DNA from: Artemia franciscana
Lineage: Eukaryota > Arthropoda > Branchiopoda > Anostraca > Artemiidae
Direction: 5' to 3'
Length of the DNA: 64,000 bases
Assembly (NCBI RefSeq): GCF_032884065.1
Contig: NW_027062662.1
Location: forward strand, 860,552-924,551
The notes under the pieces: model-generated
What the model saw: only the letters and a program-made list of their open reading frames with translations
Databases searched by the model: none
What the model was told of the DNA's origin: nothing
Made by a program: the position numbers and the translations under genes
Shown here: piece by piece, positions 42,928 to 53,190 of the stretch
How positions within the stretch are numbered: position 1 is the stretch's first letter
How the letters are laid out: each line of letters begins with the position of its first letter

Positions 42928-43515
42928 ATGTTTAAGTTTAAAATGACTGATGAACTTACAATGGCAAAAGCCGATGAAGATGCTCAAAGAGTCTATGCCA
43001 AAAAACTTGCTGCTGATAGAGAAAGTCAGAAAAGAAAGCGTGCCGAGGAATCAAAAGAACAGCAAGGAAACAGGCTTGAGGCTGATAGAGAAAGAAAGAA
43101 CAGAAAGCGTGCCGAGGAATCAAAAGAACAGCAAGGAAACAGGCTTGAGGCTGATAGAGAAAGAAAGAACAGAAAGCGTGCCGAGGAACTACCAGAGCAA
43201 CGCGAAAGCAGACTTGCTGCTAAAAGAGAAAGTGAAAAAAGAAGGCGTGCCGAGGAATCACAAAAACAGAAAGAAATCAGGCTTGCTGCTGATAGAGAAA
43301 GTAAGAAAAGAAAGCGTGCCGAGGAATCACAAGAACAGCAAGAAATCAGGCTTGCTGCTGATAGAGAAAGTAAGAAAAGAAAGCGTGCCGAAGAATCAGA
43401 GCAACCTGAAAGTTATCGCCTGGCATTCAGGTACAGCCCAGTCGATGATTATAGCTTGAGTAGATGTGTTCAAATCGGGACAATGTCTAAAATTTGTCCT
43501 ATTGCAAGGCCTTGA
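42928..43515 (+). pseudogene. Helitron ORF, N-terminal charged repeats
   Basis: After MFKFKMTDELTMAKADEDAQ come about seven copies of a 20-residue, 60-base unit (RLAADRESKKRKRAEESQEQ and variants) at about 43010-43400. These are predicted coiled-coil or highly charged helix. Such arginine-rich repeats are common at the N-terminus of animal Helitron proteins and may bind DNA. The frame continues about 20 residues into Helitron sequence and then shifts: the next domain is read in the +1 frame from 43494. Confidence 0.8.
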
Positions 43516-44324
43516 AATTCAATGGTGAAACAATGGGAATGTGTTCCGCCTCAGGAAAAGTTAAACTTCCTCTATTGGCTGCACCACCAGAGCCATTGAA
43601 GACTTTCCTTACTGGAACTACGTCAGAATCTAAGCGTTTTTTGTCAAAAATCAGAAAATACAACTCATTTTTCCAAATGACGTCGTTTGGAGCCCAAATC
43701 GAAAATCCAGATCAATTTATGTCTACTTTCAAAGTAAAAGGGCAAATTTATCATAGAGCAGGGTCCCTTCTACCATTCTCAGGCGAGAATCATAAATTTT
43801 TACAATTGTACTTCATCAGTGATAGAAATTCTGAATTGAATGCACGTTGCGAAATTTCTCCCAACGTTGAAAGGACAATCGTTTCCCAATTGCAACATCT
43901 TTTCCACGAAAATAATAATTTAGTGCGTCTGTTCAAAACAGCCATCGATTTGATGCCTACTGATACGCATAAAATTGTTATTTCCGCTGACAAAACGCCT
44001 CCTGGCCAACATGTGCGTAGATACAATGCTCCAACTATCGACGAAGTGGCAATCGTTATGGTCGGTGATCAGTTTTTACCTCGAGATATTATTCTTCATA
44101 AGCGAAACGCTCAGTTGTTAAGAATTGCTGAAATTCATCGATACTACGATGCCCTACAATATCCTATCATTTTTTGGGATGGAGCCGATGGCTATCACTT
44201 TAATATTAAATTGATGAATCCAGCCACTAACAAAGAAATGAATAAGAAATGCAGTGCAATGCATTATTATTCCTATAGACTACGTGTCCGATTGCAAAAC
44301 GATGACTCTGGTCAAACATTTTGA
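43494..44324 (+). pseudogene. Helitron-like N-terminal domain joined to helicase tail
   Basis: 276 codons. Residues from about 10 to 260 match the Helitron-like N domain as known from family proteins: a CSASGKVKLPLL-like zinc-binding-type segment near the start, HRAGSLLPF in the middle, DALQYPIIFWDGADGYHFNI, and MHYYSYRLRV at the end. At about 44289 the sequence jumps directly to RLQNDDSGQTF, which belongs to the helicase C-terminal part. So more than a thousand residues of the usual Helitron protein (Rep HUH nuclease and helicase core) are deleted. The frame ends a few bases later. Confidence 0.85.
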
Positions 44325-44890
44325 AATGGCTAAGTGAAAGAGCGATTCTCGCACCCAAAAATATAGACGTCCACGAAATCAACAATATTGTTTTGACCAA
44401 GATTCGAGACCAGGCAGTCCTTTACAAGTCAGTCGACACAGTTTTGGAACCAAATGAAGCGGTTAATTATCCATCTGAATTTTTAAATTCCATAGATCTT
44501 TCAGGGTTTCCACCACACGTGCTAAACCTAAAAATAGGCGTACCAATAATACTTTTAAGAAATATCAACCCACCAAAGCTTTGCAATGGCACGCGACTTG
44601 CCGTAAGAAAAAACAATGGAAAACCTAATAGAGGCCGCAATCTTGACAGGGCCTTTTGAGGGTGAGGCTGTTCTTATTCCTCGCATTCCCATGATTCCAA
44701 CGGATCTGCCTTTTCAATTTAAAAGATTGCAATTCCCAATTCGATTAGCATTTGCAATCACCATTAACAAAGCTTAAGGTCAATCATTAGAAAAATGTGG
44801 TATAGATCTTAATACTGATTGTTTTTCCCATGGACAATTGTACGTTGCATGTTCGAGGGTCGGTAAACCTGACAATCTATTTATATGCAG
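44321..44890 (+). pseudogene. Helitron helicase C-terminus, copy 1 (broken)
   Basis: Pif1-type helicase end: ILAPKNIDVHEINNIVLTKI, LNLKIGVPIILLRNINPPKL and CNGTRLAV, with a frameshift at about 44630. Then [23 protein letters not shown] and a TAA stop (44773-44775) where the second copy has CAA. It ends LYVACSRVGKPDNL. Compared with copy 2, about 150 bases are missing after 44320, including the segment encoding QLLAIGNGKLPV. Confidence 0.85.
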
Positions 44891-44974
44891 CGACAATTGA
44901 CAGCGAAGAATGTTGTATATTCGCAAGTTTTACGCAGTTAATTTGTATTGTATCTATCTATCTATCTATCTATC

Positions 44975-45900
44975 TATATAAAAAGGAGTTGTGTGTATGC
45001 ATGTTTGTTTGTTTGTAAAAAGAGCGTTTGCATATGACGTCATTATTAGTACATACGGCTTTGTATATGCACAGACAATGGGAAAGCCAAGAATGTTGTA
45101 TATTCGCAATTTTTACGTAGTTTAATTCCTGCAGACGAAATGAATGCTTGCCTGAAAAATTCTAATTTATGGGTACACGTAAAAATACTAAAATTAACTA
45201 CAAATATGCTTGTCCGATTGCAAAACGATGACTCTGGTCAAACATTTTCAGATCAATTGCTGGCAATTGGAAACGGAAAGCTCCCAGTAGACTTAATTTC
45301 AGGACGTATACAACTACCTGCTGATTTCTGTAATTTAGTGACGACCAAAAATGAATTGATTGAAAAAGCATTTCCGAATATTCTAAAAAATTATAAAAAT
45401 AATAAATGGCTAAGTGAAAGAGCGATTCTCGCACCCAAAAATATAGACGTCCACGAAATCAACAATATTGTTTTGACCAAGATTCGAGACCAGGCAGTCC
45501 TTTACAAGTCAGTTGACACAGTTTTGGAACCGAATGAAGCGGTTAATTATCCATCTGAATTTTTAAATTCCATAGATCCTTCAGGGTTTCCACCACACGT
45601 GCTACAACTAAAAATAGGCGTACCAATAATACTTTTAAGAAATATCAACCCACCAAAGCTTTGCAATGGCACGCGACTTGCCGTAAAAAAAAACAATGGA
45701 AAACCTAATAGAAGCCACAATCTTGACAGGGCCTTTTGAGGGTGAGGCTGTTCTTATTCCTCGCATTCCCATGATTCCAACGGATCTGCCTTTTCAATTT
45801 AAAAGATTGCAATTCCCAATTCGATTAGCATTTGCAATCACCATTAACAAAGCTCAAGGTCAATCATTGAGCGTTGGCAACACTGGTTGGTATATGCTTT
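44975..45900 (+). mobile_element. Second Helitron fragment with longer helicase tail
   Basis: A Helitron-like start TCTATATAAAAAGGAGTTGT lies near 44976 after a (TATC)n tract. A GACGTCA and a TTCGCAATTTTTACGTAG block follow. From 45209 the helicase tail is nearly identical to copy 1 but includes DQLLAIGNGKLPVDLISGRI. It runs to [13 protein letters not shown], with a frameshift near 45700, and then changes abruptly to unrelated sequence at about 45870. High identity between the copies suggests recent duplication or gene conversion. Confidence 0.8.
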
Positions 45901-46390
45901 TAGTTGTTGTGTTTACTTCATTGTTGCTGTTAGAGGAATTAGAGTTTTGCATTTGTTTTTTTTTCTATTATACTCCATCTCTTTTGTTAACTGGTGGGTA
46001 GTTTATTTATTCTCTCATTTATTCAGAACAAATAATTAGTTTTTTGCCAAAATTTAAGAGAGAAAAAAAAAACTGGTTTAATTTGAATAAAACAGTGGAA
46101 CAAAAAGAACAAACTTTAAATAATGGAAATCCGAATATATCTAGTCCATGTCTGGAAACCTTTATCAAAGAGACAAAAGTTAAATAAAAGATTAAGTTAA
46201 AATTAACCAAACATGCAAAGAAAACAGGGGGAAAAAACAAAAAAAATACACAAAAGAAAAAACAAAAAACAAATAGAAGTCACATCTTAACAGCTTCAAA
46301 AATAGTGCAAAAACTGTAAAAGGTTGAACAAGCACACAAAAATGGCAAAAGATTGTCTCTGGTACTTACCAGAGTAGATTAGTTACTTAC
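45901..46390. other. Unassigned ERAL1 intron DNA
   Basis: AT-rich sequence with no recognised domain. Near 46364-46391 there are two copies of CTTACCAGAG; read on the minus strand they form two 5' splice sites 22 bases apart, and the one after 46391 is the correct one for ERAL1. Confidence 0.55.
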
Positions 46391-46571
46391 CAGAGGGGGA
46401 TACGTCCCAAAATTCGATTCTGGGTGAAATTACATAGGGCAACTCCATCGGTAGATGATCTAAAAGCTTTTCTTTAACTGTTTGAAGCACTATTTCCTTA
46501 GGGTCGATATCCGTTACAAGAGACGAACTGTACCGCCAAGGAGACGGCTTAGCTGATTTGACTAAATACTC
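46391..46571 (-). CDS. ERAL1: GTPase Era, mitochondrial (ERAL1), exon between G and KH domains
   Basis: Minus strand. Acceptor CTTATAG ends at 46572; donor CTCTG|GTAAGT follows 46391. It is 181 bases, phase 0 to phase 1. The protein reads EYLVKSAKPSPWRYSSSLVT, then DIDPKEIVLQTVKEKLLDHL, then PMELPYVISPRIEFWDVSPS. This is the Era segment just after the G domain: a Lys-Pro-x-Pro-Trp-x-Tyr stretch, the EKLLxHLPxExPY signature and the start of the KH domain. A second donor 22 bases downstream would put TAA in frame, so it would produce a truncated protein. Confidence 0.92.
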
Positions 46572-46654
46572 CTATAAGAATTACGTACACATTATACTAA
46601 ATACAATGGTTGAATTCTTCTTTCCTACAGATCAAAGACCTTGTTGTACGAAAC

Positions 46655-46883
46655 CAAGAAAGGAAAGGATACAATAAATGACAAATAAAATCAAATAGGC
46701 GAGAAAACGAGGATTTTGTCAGCCAGTAGCAAAATATGAAGACGAAAAACAAGCAAATATTTCGACAAGGAATTTTGTTTTTATGAGCACTGAGGACTAC
46801 TTGGCAGAGGTCTTGTCGAAATATTCACTTGTTATTCGTCTTCATATTTTGCTACTAGCTGACGAAAACCTCGTTTTCTCACC
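46655..46883. repeat. Palindromic foldback of the PLE-like family
   Basis: Left arm 46698-46770 and right arm 46812-46883 are inverted copies (GGCGAGAAAACGAGG, GCAAAATATGAAGACGAA, AAATATTTCGACAAG). The spacer holds CTGAGGACTACTTGGCAGAG, the motif shared with 41.0 and 32.3 kb. The left arm also matches 40941-41065. It is inside an ERAL1 intron. Confidence 0.85.
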
Positions 46884-47390
46884 TATAACCAGTGTGCTCT
46901 TAGAATGTATTCACATCGAAGACCTTAGAGGAGGATAGGCAATATTCTAGACGAAGAGTTTTTTAACATCATAACATGTAGTTGAGTTAGGTGACTGAAG
47001 CTTACAGAATTGTTTCCAAAGTCAAGACTATGATCCGGGAAGATCCTTTGAAGGGTCTAATTCCAGCCTTCCCCTTCTAAAGGCACTGAACTTTGATTAT
47101 TTTTCACAATCCAGTGTGTCATGAAACTAAAACTTTTGCAAATATATCTACAGTAGACACAGGGCCGTAGTGTTCTGAGTCTTTTAACTTTGCTAAATTC
47201 TAATTTTTACCGTTTTAAATAACCTAGAAAAATATATCTTAACTTTAAAAAAGTTACTTGACACCTTCAAGCTGACACCTTTGAAAAAGACACTTTTAAG
47301 TTACTTGGGTACTGAAATTAGCAAGCAGCTGCTTCGACTTTACAAACAAAGCAGCCGAACTCGAGACCCAAACCAAAATTAATTAGAAAA
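46884..47390. other. Unassigned ERAL1 intron DNA
   Basis: No exon or repeat was recognised. Short GACACCTT / TTGACACCTTC words repeat near 47260-47290. Confidence 0.45.
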
Positions 47391-48650
47391 AGCACTAACT
47401 ACTAACGACTCACTGCAGCACCAAGCAGCCTGAGGCCAGCACACCTACGTACGCTCCTCCTTCATCCTAATCTATTCAAAATCTGCCTCTATACACCCTC
47501 CCAGAAAGTTCTCATTTCCCTTAAATCTTCATTTACGACATCTTCCCAACCAAAGCGTGGACGACCTGCTTTCCGTTTAGCCCAAGACGGTTGGCCAAAA
47601 ACGACAATCTTTGGCAATCTGTTATCCTTCAGTCGTAGAACGTGCCCTTGCCATCTGAACCAAACTCTCATTATAGCCATAGAAAACGGGATTGAACCAA
47701 ACTTTTCGTAGAATCCACTATTTGAAATACCATCAGTTAGTCGGGTGCCCAAAGCAATCCTTAGGTAATTTCTTTGGAAAACATTTAGTAAATTTTCATT
47801 TGTATTTTTGGACCGATCGGAACCATATTTGACCACTGTCATCACTGTAGCTTCCAATATTCTAATCTTGGTTTGAAGACTTACATTCCTATTTCTCCAA
47901 ACTTTTTTCGACGGTGAAAAATCACCCTGAATGCAGTGACATTTTCACTGCACCCATCGTGTTTACAAATAATACTACTAAGGTAAGTGATGCTGTCCAC
48001 TTGATCAATCTGTTCGTCACCCAACGTTACCTTTTCATCTTCACTTATTTTTGGCCTTATCGACTTAGTCTTAGCATTAGTTTTATCATTAATTTTCAAA
48101 CCTATTCTAGCACCCTGAACTCACAAAACCACTAAAGTTTATTCGTTTTGCTCACACTTCCATCTAAATTTAGAGCTTAGTCTAATCCCAGGAAAGTTTC
48201 TCCTCCCCATTTGATCCCGTGTTTTCCCATTACCTTCCCTGTGCTCCTTAAGACAAAGTCCATCAAAATGATCCATATAAAGGGGATAGAACACAATTCT
48301 GCTTAATTCCTGACACAATGTGAAACCAACTGCCAACCTCATTTCCCACCTTAGCCGCAGGAATGTTGTTGTGCATAGTACTAATTACTTCAATGTATTT
48401 GTCTGGTATACCATGCAAGGATAAAACCTTCGCTAAAGCTCTTCTATTAACAGAATCAAACCTTTGCTTATAATCTATAAAACTGAGGACTAAAGGCGTT
48501 TGATAATTCAGGCAATTCCCAAATAATCTTTCCGAAGTTAAGATATGTCTCCTGTCGCTTAAAATTCCCTCCCCAGGAAATAATTTGTGCCCTGAAATTA
48601 TTCCTGAAAATTTATAAAAATACACAAGAACATGAGTATTTAGATAAACA
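47390..48650 (-). mobile_element. LINE, RT to 3' end, minus strand
   Basis: Read from 48650 downward: the RT piece at 48263-48625 has SFIDYKQRFDSVNRRALAKV, LHGIPDKYIEVIS and SGIKQNCVLSPL. A decayed piece (48139-48342) follows where YADD should be. Then SEDEKVTLGDEQIDQVDSIT (47881-48099), MEATVMTVVKYGSDRSKN and RLPKIVVFGQPSWAKRKAGR (47489-47857), and a 3' tail near 47395 (ACTACTAAC). It is the most complete copy of the family whose 3' ends lie at 17.5, 18.5, 41.8 and 49.6 kb. Several frameshifts make it non-functional. Confidence 0.85.
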
Positions 48651-48952
48651 GAATAAAAACTGGAAGGTTCTTTAAAAGAAGGCGGGAACTCCTCAATAAG
48701 TACTATGGACTATGTGGACACTCATATTCCAGTTAAACACATGTTTGAGCAGGTTTATATTTTTCCTTAACTTCATTTTAAAAAAGTAACTTACCGAAAT
48801 GTTTACTAATGTTTACTAAACTTTAAAATGTTTACTAAACTTTTTATTATTAACTGAACTAGAAATGTCTACTTTGTTTTTTCGAGTCTTAATTAATTTC
48901 AATGTAAAATGTCATTGCTAAATATTTTCTACTTTTAAGCATTAAGCATCCT
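48651..48952. other. Spacer between two inverted LINE copies
   Basis: AT-rich sequence with no recognised feature, separating the minus-strand LINE (ends 48650) from the plus-strand LINE (starts about 48953). Confidence 0.5.
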
Positions 48953-49655
48953 AGATGAAAGTGTCAGCAAAATGAATGAACTTTTGGAGGTTTTTGCGAG
49001 TTCAGGGTGCAGGAACAGGTTTGAAAATTAACATTAAGAGGACTAACTCGATAAGGCTAAGAATAAGTGAAGATGAAAATGTGACGTTGGGTAACGAACA
49101 GATTGATCAAGAGGACAGCTTTCACTTACCTTGCTAGTATTGTTAGTAAAGACGGTGGGAGCAGTGAAGAAATCAAAAATAGAATAGTCAAGGCTCAGAG
49201 TACTTTTTTCACAGTTGAAAAAGTTTGGAGGGATAAGAAGATAAGTCTACGAACCAAGATTAGAATATTGGAAGCTAAAGTGATGACAGTGGTCACCCGT
49301 CCGACAAGCCGTATTTCAAACAGCAGGCTGTATCAAAATTGTGATTCAATCTTGCTTTTTACGGCTATAATGAGAGAAAGGTTCAGATGGCCAGGGCACT
49401 TTCTGCGTATGAAGAATGATGGATTGCCGAAGATTGTCCTTTTTCGCCAACCGTCTAGGGTTAAACGGAAAGCGGGTCATCTGTAGTTGGCGTGGGAGGA
49501 TGTCGTAAGGAAAGATTTAAGGGAAACGGGAACTTCCAAGGAGGGTGTAAAGAGGGAGGCTTAGAATAGAATATGATGGAGGAGGAGCGTGCGAAGCTGT
49601 GTTGGCCTCAGGCGGCTTGGTTCTGCGGGAAGTTGTTAGTAGTAGTAGAAGTAAC
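48953..49655 (+). mobile_element. LINE C-terminal copy, plus strand
   Basis: A 5'-truncated copy beginning inside the RT (SVSKMNELLEVF-like). Then GNEQIDQ, YLASIVSKDGGSSEEIKNRI, KISLRTKIRILEAKVMTVV, SRISNSRLYQNCDSI and RWPGHFLRMKNDGLPKIVLF. It ends with a GGCCTCAGGCGGC region and a TTAGTAGTAGTAG tail at 49637-49650. A deletion of about 35 residues removes the KYGSEA...TRLTD part. It faces away from the minus-strand copy at 47390-48650. Confidence 0.85.
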
Positions 49656-49975
49656 AAACAATCAGCAAACCCCCTTTTTGCTGTACTCTAGTCACGTACA
49701 CCCCTTCCCTAAATCAGCAATGATTAGAATTTTTAAAACCTATAAATTTGTATTGTATATCGTGGTTGCAGCGGTAGCTACAACCTAGTAGGAGACGAAC
49801 ACGTCCCATAGTAAAAAAAGAAGCCTAAAACTCCCCCCAAAATGGAGTCAGATCAAAACAAAGTTTTACAAGAAGCGAACTATGTGTATATAATGTGAAG
49901 GTATAAACGAGATATTGGCATAAATATGGCCCCACACAGTAACCCAGCTGTACTTGAATTACAGCGAACGAAATA
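49656..49975. other. Unassigned DNA
   Basis: No feature was recognised. A stretch near 49680-49720 (CTAGTCACGTACACCCCTTC) resembles 53822-53850, so it may belong to the tandem repeat family at 53-54 kb. Confidence 0.45.
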
Positions 49976-49988
49976 GGACAAGTCTGAC

Positions 49989-50261
49989 TTACTGCCATAA
50001 ATTTTGTTCCTGTACTTTCAAGCCAACTTTCAAGTCAACGCGATCTGCCCAAGTAACTACATCATCGAGCATAGTTTGAGCTTTCTCAGAGTCCAAAAGG
50101 ATTCCGATATCATCAGCGTATTCATGGTCTCCAAGTGAAAGGTTCTGTCCAATCTGAACTCCTGGATGAGAAGATAGTGCATTTTCAAGGACCCAATCGA
50201 TACAGTAGTTAAACAGAGTCGGAGACAGGGCGCAGCGTTGTTTTATTCCAAATTCAACCAA
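49989..50261 (-). pseudogene. Reverse transcriptase palm (YADD) of the retrotransposon
   Basis: Reads MVEFGIKQRCALSPTLFNYC, IDWVLENAL and LGDHEYADDIGILLDSEKAQ. These are the GxxQGCxLSP-type motif (here Gln-Arg-Cys instead of Gln-Gly-Cys) and the YADD catalytic box. The frame ends at 49989; the C-terminus is missing. The middle region (50606-51022) gives decayed linker sequence. Confidence 0.85.
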
Positions 50262-51273
50262 AAATTCTTCAGTATCTTCTCAGTAAACTCGAATTCGGTT
50301 CATGAGCACTTGTAGTATGCTCTGAGCAGTTCAAAAATTTCAGGGGCATTCCATCATTTTCAAGAATTTTCTACATTTTTTGGCGAGTGAAGAAGTCCAA
50401 GGCGGAAACGAAGTCCAGAAATATCAGAATCAGCGGCAAATCACCTTCCAAACTACTGTATAATGAGGCGGAGTGCAAAAAGATTGTCAGTACAGCCTCT
50501 ACTAGGTTGGAAACTGGCTTGATTTCCACGAGTTCTTTTCTCCCTTACCCCCTTGAACTGGTGAAGGAGGATAATCCCAAACATTTTTATTGCAATATTT
50601 TAAAATTATTCCCCGGTAATTTTTGCACTCAGTTTTATCACCTTTCTTGTAAAAAGGGAGGATGACTGATATCTTCCAATCCTTTGGGAAATTGTTGGTC
50701 CTCCATACTTTCTTAAGGATATCATGGAGCTGCTCCGCTGTGATCTTGGGGCACTAATATATTTCCGGGGGAAGACCATCTTGGCTTGTGGCTTGTTTGT
50801 TTTTAAGGGCCTTAATCGCTTTGAGCATTTCCGCTCGTGTTGGGGCGGCCAGCTTGATGACGGGGATAGGTTAAGTAGTGTTTGAAAGTAATCCTTTCCA
50901 TTTGATCGAACGCTCCTTTTAATAGCTAATGACTTTTCCTGATCTGTCTCTGACAACTTCAGACACAGGAGCTTTCTTGTCAGTCGATTCCTTGAGAGTC
51001 TGGCAGAGTTTGCGGGTGTCATAAGCGCATGCTGCTATTTCTAAAGACAAAGCAGTCTATTCCCGCATTTCGCGGCAGTCTAGACAAGCAGAGCGCTTGT
51101 CTTGTCTGCGCAACTCTTTCGTGATAGGTTTAGGGCCACTCATCCTTTTCCTACAGTCTTCGACTATTGACAGGGCTCTGGTGGTAACCCTATAGTGTTG
51201 TTTCGCTTTCGTTCGTTCTAGAATCTATTCAGCGGTCTCTTTCATCACTGTTTTGAAGGTCTCCCATCTTTAC

Positions 51274-51961
51274 TCAGGGTCGAGGGTTTTCCTCCTCATT
51301 CAAATTTAGGGCATCAAAACGGTTTGTTAGCTCATTGTTTAGAGTTTGCTGAACTTCTTTATCTTGCAGCTTACCAATGTCAATTCGGGCTTTCGGTTTG
51401 TTCTTTTTCCTAGATGCAAGACAAAGTAAATTTTTTGCAAGGACTAGTTTGTGAGTGGACCCTGATTTTGAGCCTGTGTCTGCACCGTTATAAGAGCGGG
51501 AGTCTATTACTGAGCTTCTCCAACGTTGGCGGACAAGAATGAAGTCAATTTGGGCCTTAGTAACACCGTCCTTGGAATGCCAGGTCAGCAGATGGCTTGT
51601 ACTGAAATACAGTTTTGGTGACAACGAGATGATTTATCAAGGCATAGTTTATCAGCCTATGCCCATTTTTACATGTATGCCCCAATCCAAACTTTCCAAT
51701 GACTTGTGTGAGGGTATCAGACAGACCAACTCTCGCGTTGAAGTCCCCTGTAATAATCATGTAGTGTCGTACAACAACTGAGGTGGACAGTTGTTGCAAA
51801 TCCGAATATACTTCATCCTTAGCGGTAACTGTGGCATCACGAGTAGATGCGTATGTGGAGAAAATGGATACGTCTGTAGGGCTTCCTTTAAGCCTAATCC
51901 TAGCCAGTCGGGGAGAAACAGCATCCCACTCAAGAAGTGCGTTTCCGGTTCTTTGGTTCAT
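51274..51961 (-). pseudogene. APE endonuclease domain of the retrotransposon
   Basis: Two overlapping frames. 51557-51961 reads MNQRTGNALLEWDAVSPRLA, STYASTRDATVTAKDEVYSD and MIITGDFNARVGLSDTLTQV (GDFNARVG is the catalytic Asp/Asn motif). Then 51274-51624 gives LTWHSKDGVTKAQIDFILVR and SKSGSTHKLVLAK. In active enzymes the SD-H motif follows; here S-THKL has Thr in place of Asp, so the catalytic site is probably damaged. The domain would nick target DNA for target-primed reverse transcription. Confidence 0.85.
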
Positions 51962-52680
51962 AATGAAACTAACGCCATTGAGTCCCGAGTTATCGTTTAC
52001 TCCAGAGTGGAAAAATTACAGCCTTTGTAACGTTTCAGGCGCTGTGATTACTATAGAGCCAGAACCGGACGTTCTGATCTCAGAAACGCACAGAACGTCA
52101 ATATTGTACTTCTCCATCTTATGGACAAGGAGAGCTTGCAAAGCTTCTTGTTTAACAGATCTGACGTTCCCACAACTAATGGTTATTCTTGATTTTGCTT
52201 GCTTTATCGCTATGATTTTCCCCAGGACATGGCTTGTTGATTTTTCGACATCGTCGCCATATTCGAAGTCGTGTCACTTCCCGGGAACGCCGCAGCATGG
52301 TGGGTTTGCTTACTTCTTGAAACTCCCATCAACGATTACTGGGAAGGCCGTAGCTGTATTCACTATTTTTCTAGGTCTAAGGTCCATTGATCTTTCTTTG
52401 GAATAGAGTTGACCGCAAGGTCCCTAGTCCTGCGGGTGCCCCGAAGGGGCTGAGGCAGCCCTTTGCCGAAACCTTTGTCTGTATTTTACACCCTGCTACA
52501 GTCCTATAAAGGATTGTCCCGCGATTGTGTTCTGCATCACAATGCAACTTAACCCATTGCTGGGAGAAGGTGTGTAACTGACGGGACGCGCCCACACGCC
52601 GGTAGTCCCTACTGAGTGTACATTTAAGGGGCCTTCTTCCTCCTCTGCCTGTATTTAAGGCCCTCGGAATGAGTAAACTT

Positions 52681-53190
52681 ATGCCTAAAGGAAATTCAAA
52701 ACAAATAAAAATATGGACAAATGTAAACAGTGGTGCCACCAGTTTTTTTTTGGCACTGTCAATTGCACTGACAGGCCAACAGTCTAGAGGTCTATCAGTG
52801 TTTGGTTTTTTTTTTTTTAATTTGAACCAACACCGCCTTCGTATAAGAAACACCCTAAAGGACAAAGAACAACAGTAGTTGAAAAGAAATTTAAATGAAA
52901 CTAACAAACTGGTGGCGTAGAACAATATTTTTTTTTGTAAATGTTAACTTCCCACCCCTCGTATTTAATGGAAAATTCTATGATACACCCAAGCTTAAGA
53001 CAAGGAACAGTATGTAACTAGGCCTAAATGAGAATAATAATTATGGCTGAAAAAAAAATCAATAAAAGCAAAAAATTGATGGCTTAAAAGTATACTTTTT
53101 TTTAATTTTAACTTCCCACACTTTGTGGACGACAAAACAAACAATTCTAGAATTCCCCCCCTCCGAAAATTAATCAAAATTGTGAATAAA
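52681..53190. other. Unassigned DNA, duplicated words with 54.2 kb
   Basis: About 52905-53010 and 53085-53160 share wording with 54165-54430 (CTGGTGGCGT-GAA-AATATTTTTTT, a CTCCCCACCC-like block). No coding sequence was recognised. Confidence 0.5.

Larger units (their letters stand above)
42706..44954 (+). mobile_element. Helitron with internally deleted Rep-helicase gene
   Basis: The start is TCTATATATATAAAAATAAG after an A, followed by GTCTGTCTGTGTGTC and duplicated GACGTCA-containing blocks, as at the other Helitron here. The coding region (42928-44890) keeps a charged repeat region, the Helitron-like N-terminal domain and the last part of the Pif1-type helicase. The Rep nuclease centre and helicase core are missing. 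The 3' region (to about 44940) encodes the usual C-terminal LYVACSRVGKPDNL and ICS. No CTAG hairpin end is seen: the sequence passes at about 44955-44980 into a TATC tract and a second Helitron start. Confidence 0.85.
49975..52680 (-). mobile_element. APE-RT non-LTR retrotransposon, near full length but decayed
   Basis: Minus strand, 5' end about 52680. A GC-richer presumed 5' UTR (52430-52680) precedes the endonuclease and RT. The layout (one ORF with APE then RT) fits RTE-like elements. Frames are broken at least four times. The catalytic features seen are an APE-type GDFNARVG and IDFILV motif and an EYADDIGILL box. The element differs from the family at 47.4 kb in its RT wording. Confidence 0.85.

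Noticed and set aside
42950..43459. Second frame across the Helitron N-terminus
   Set aside because: Shadow of the real repeat-containing frame 42928-43515; it stays open because the unit is 60 bases.
51783..52406. Plus-strand 207-codon frame
   Set aside because: Antisense to the APE endonuclease region of the minus-strand retrotransposon.
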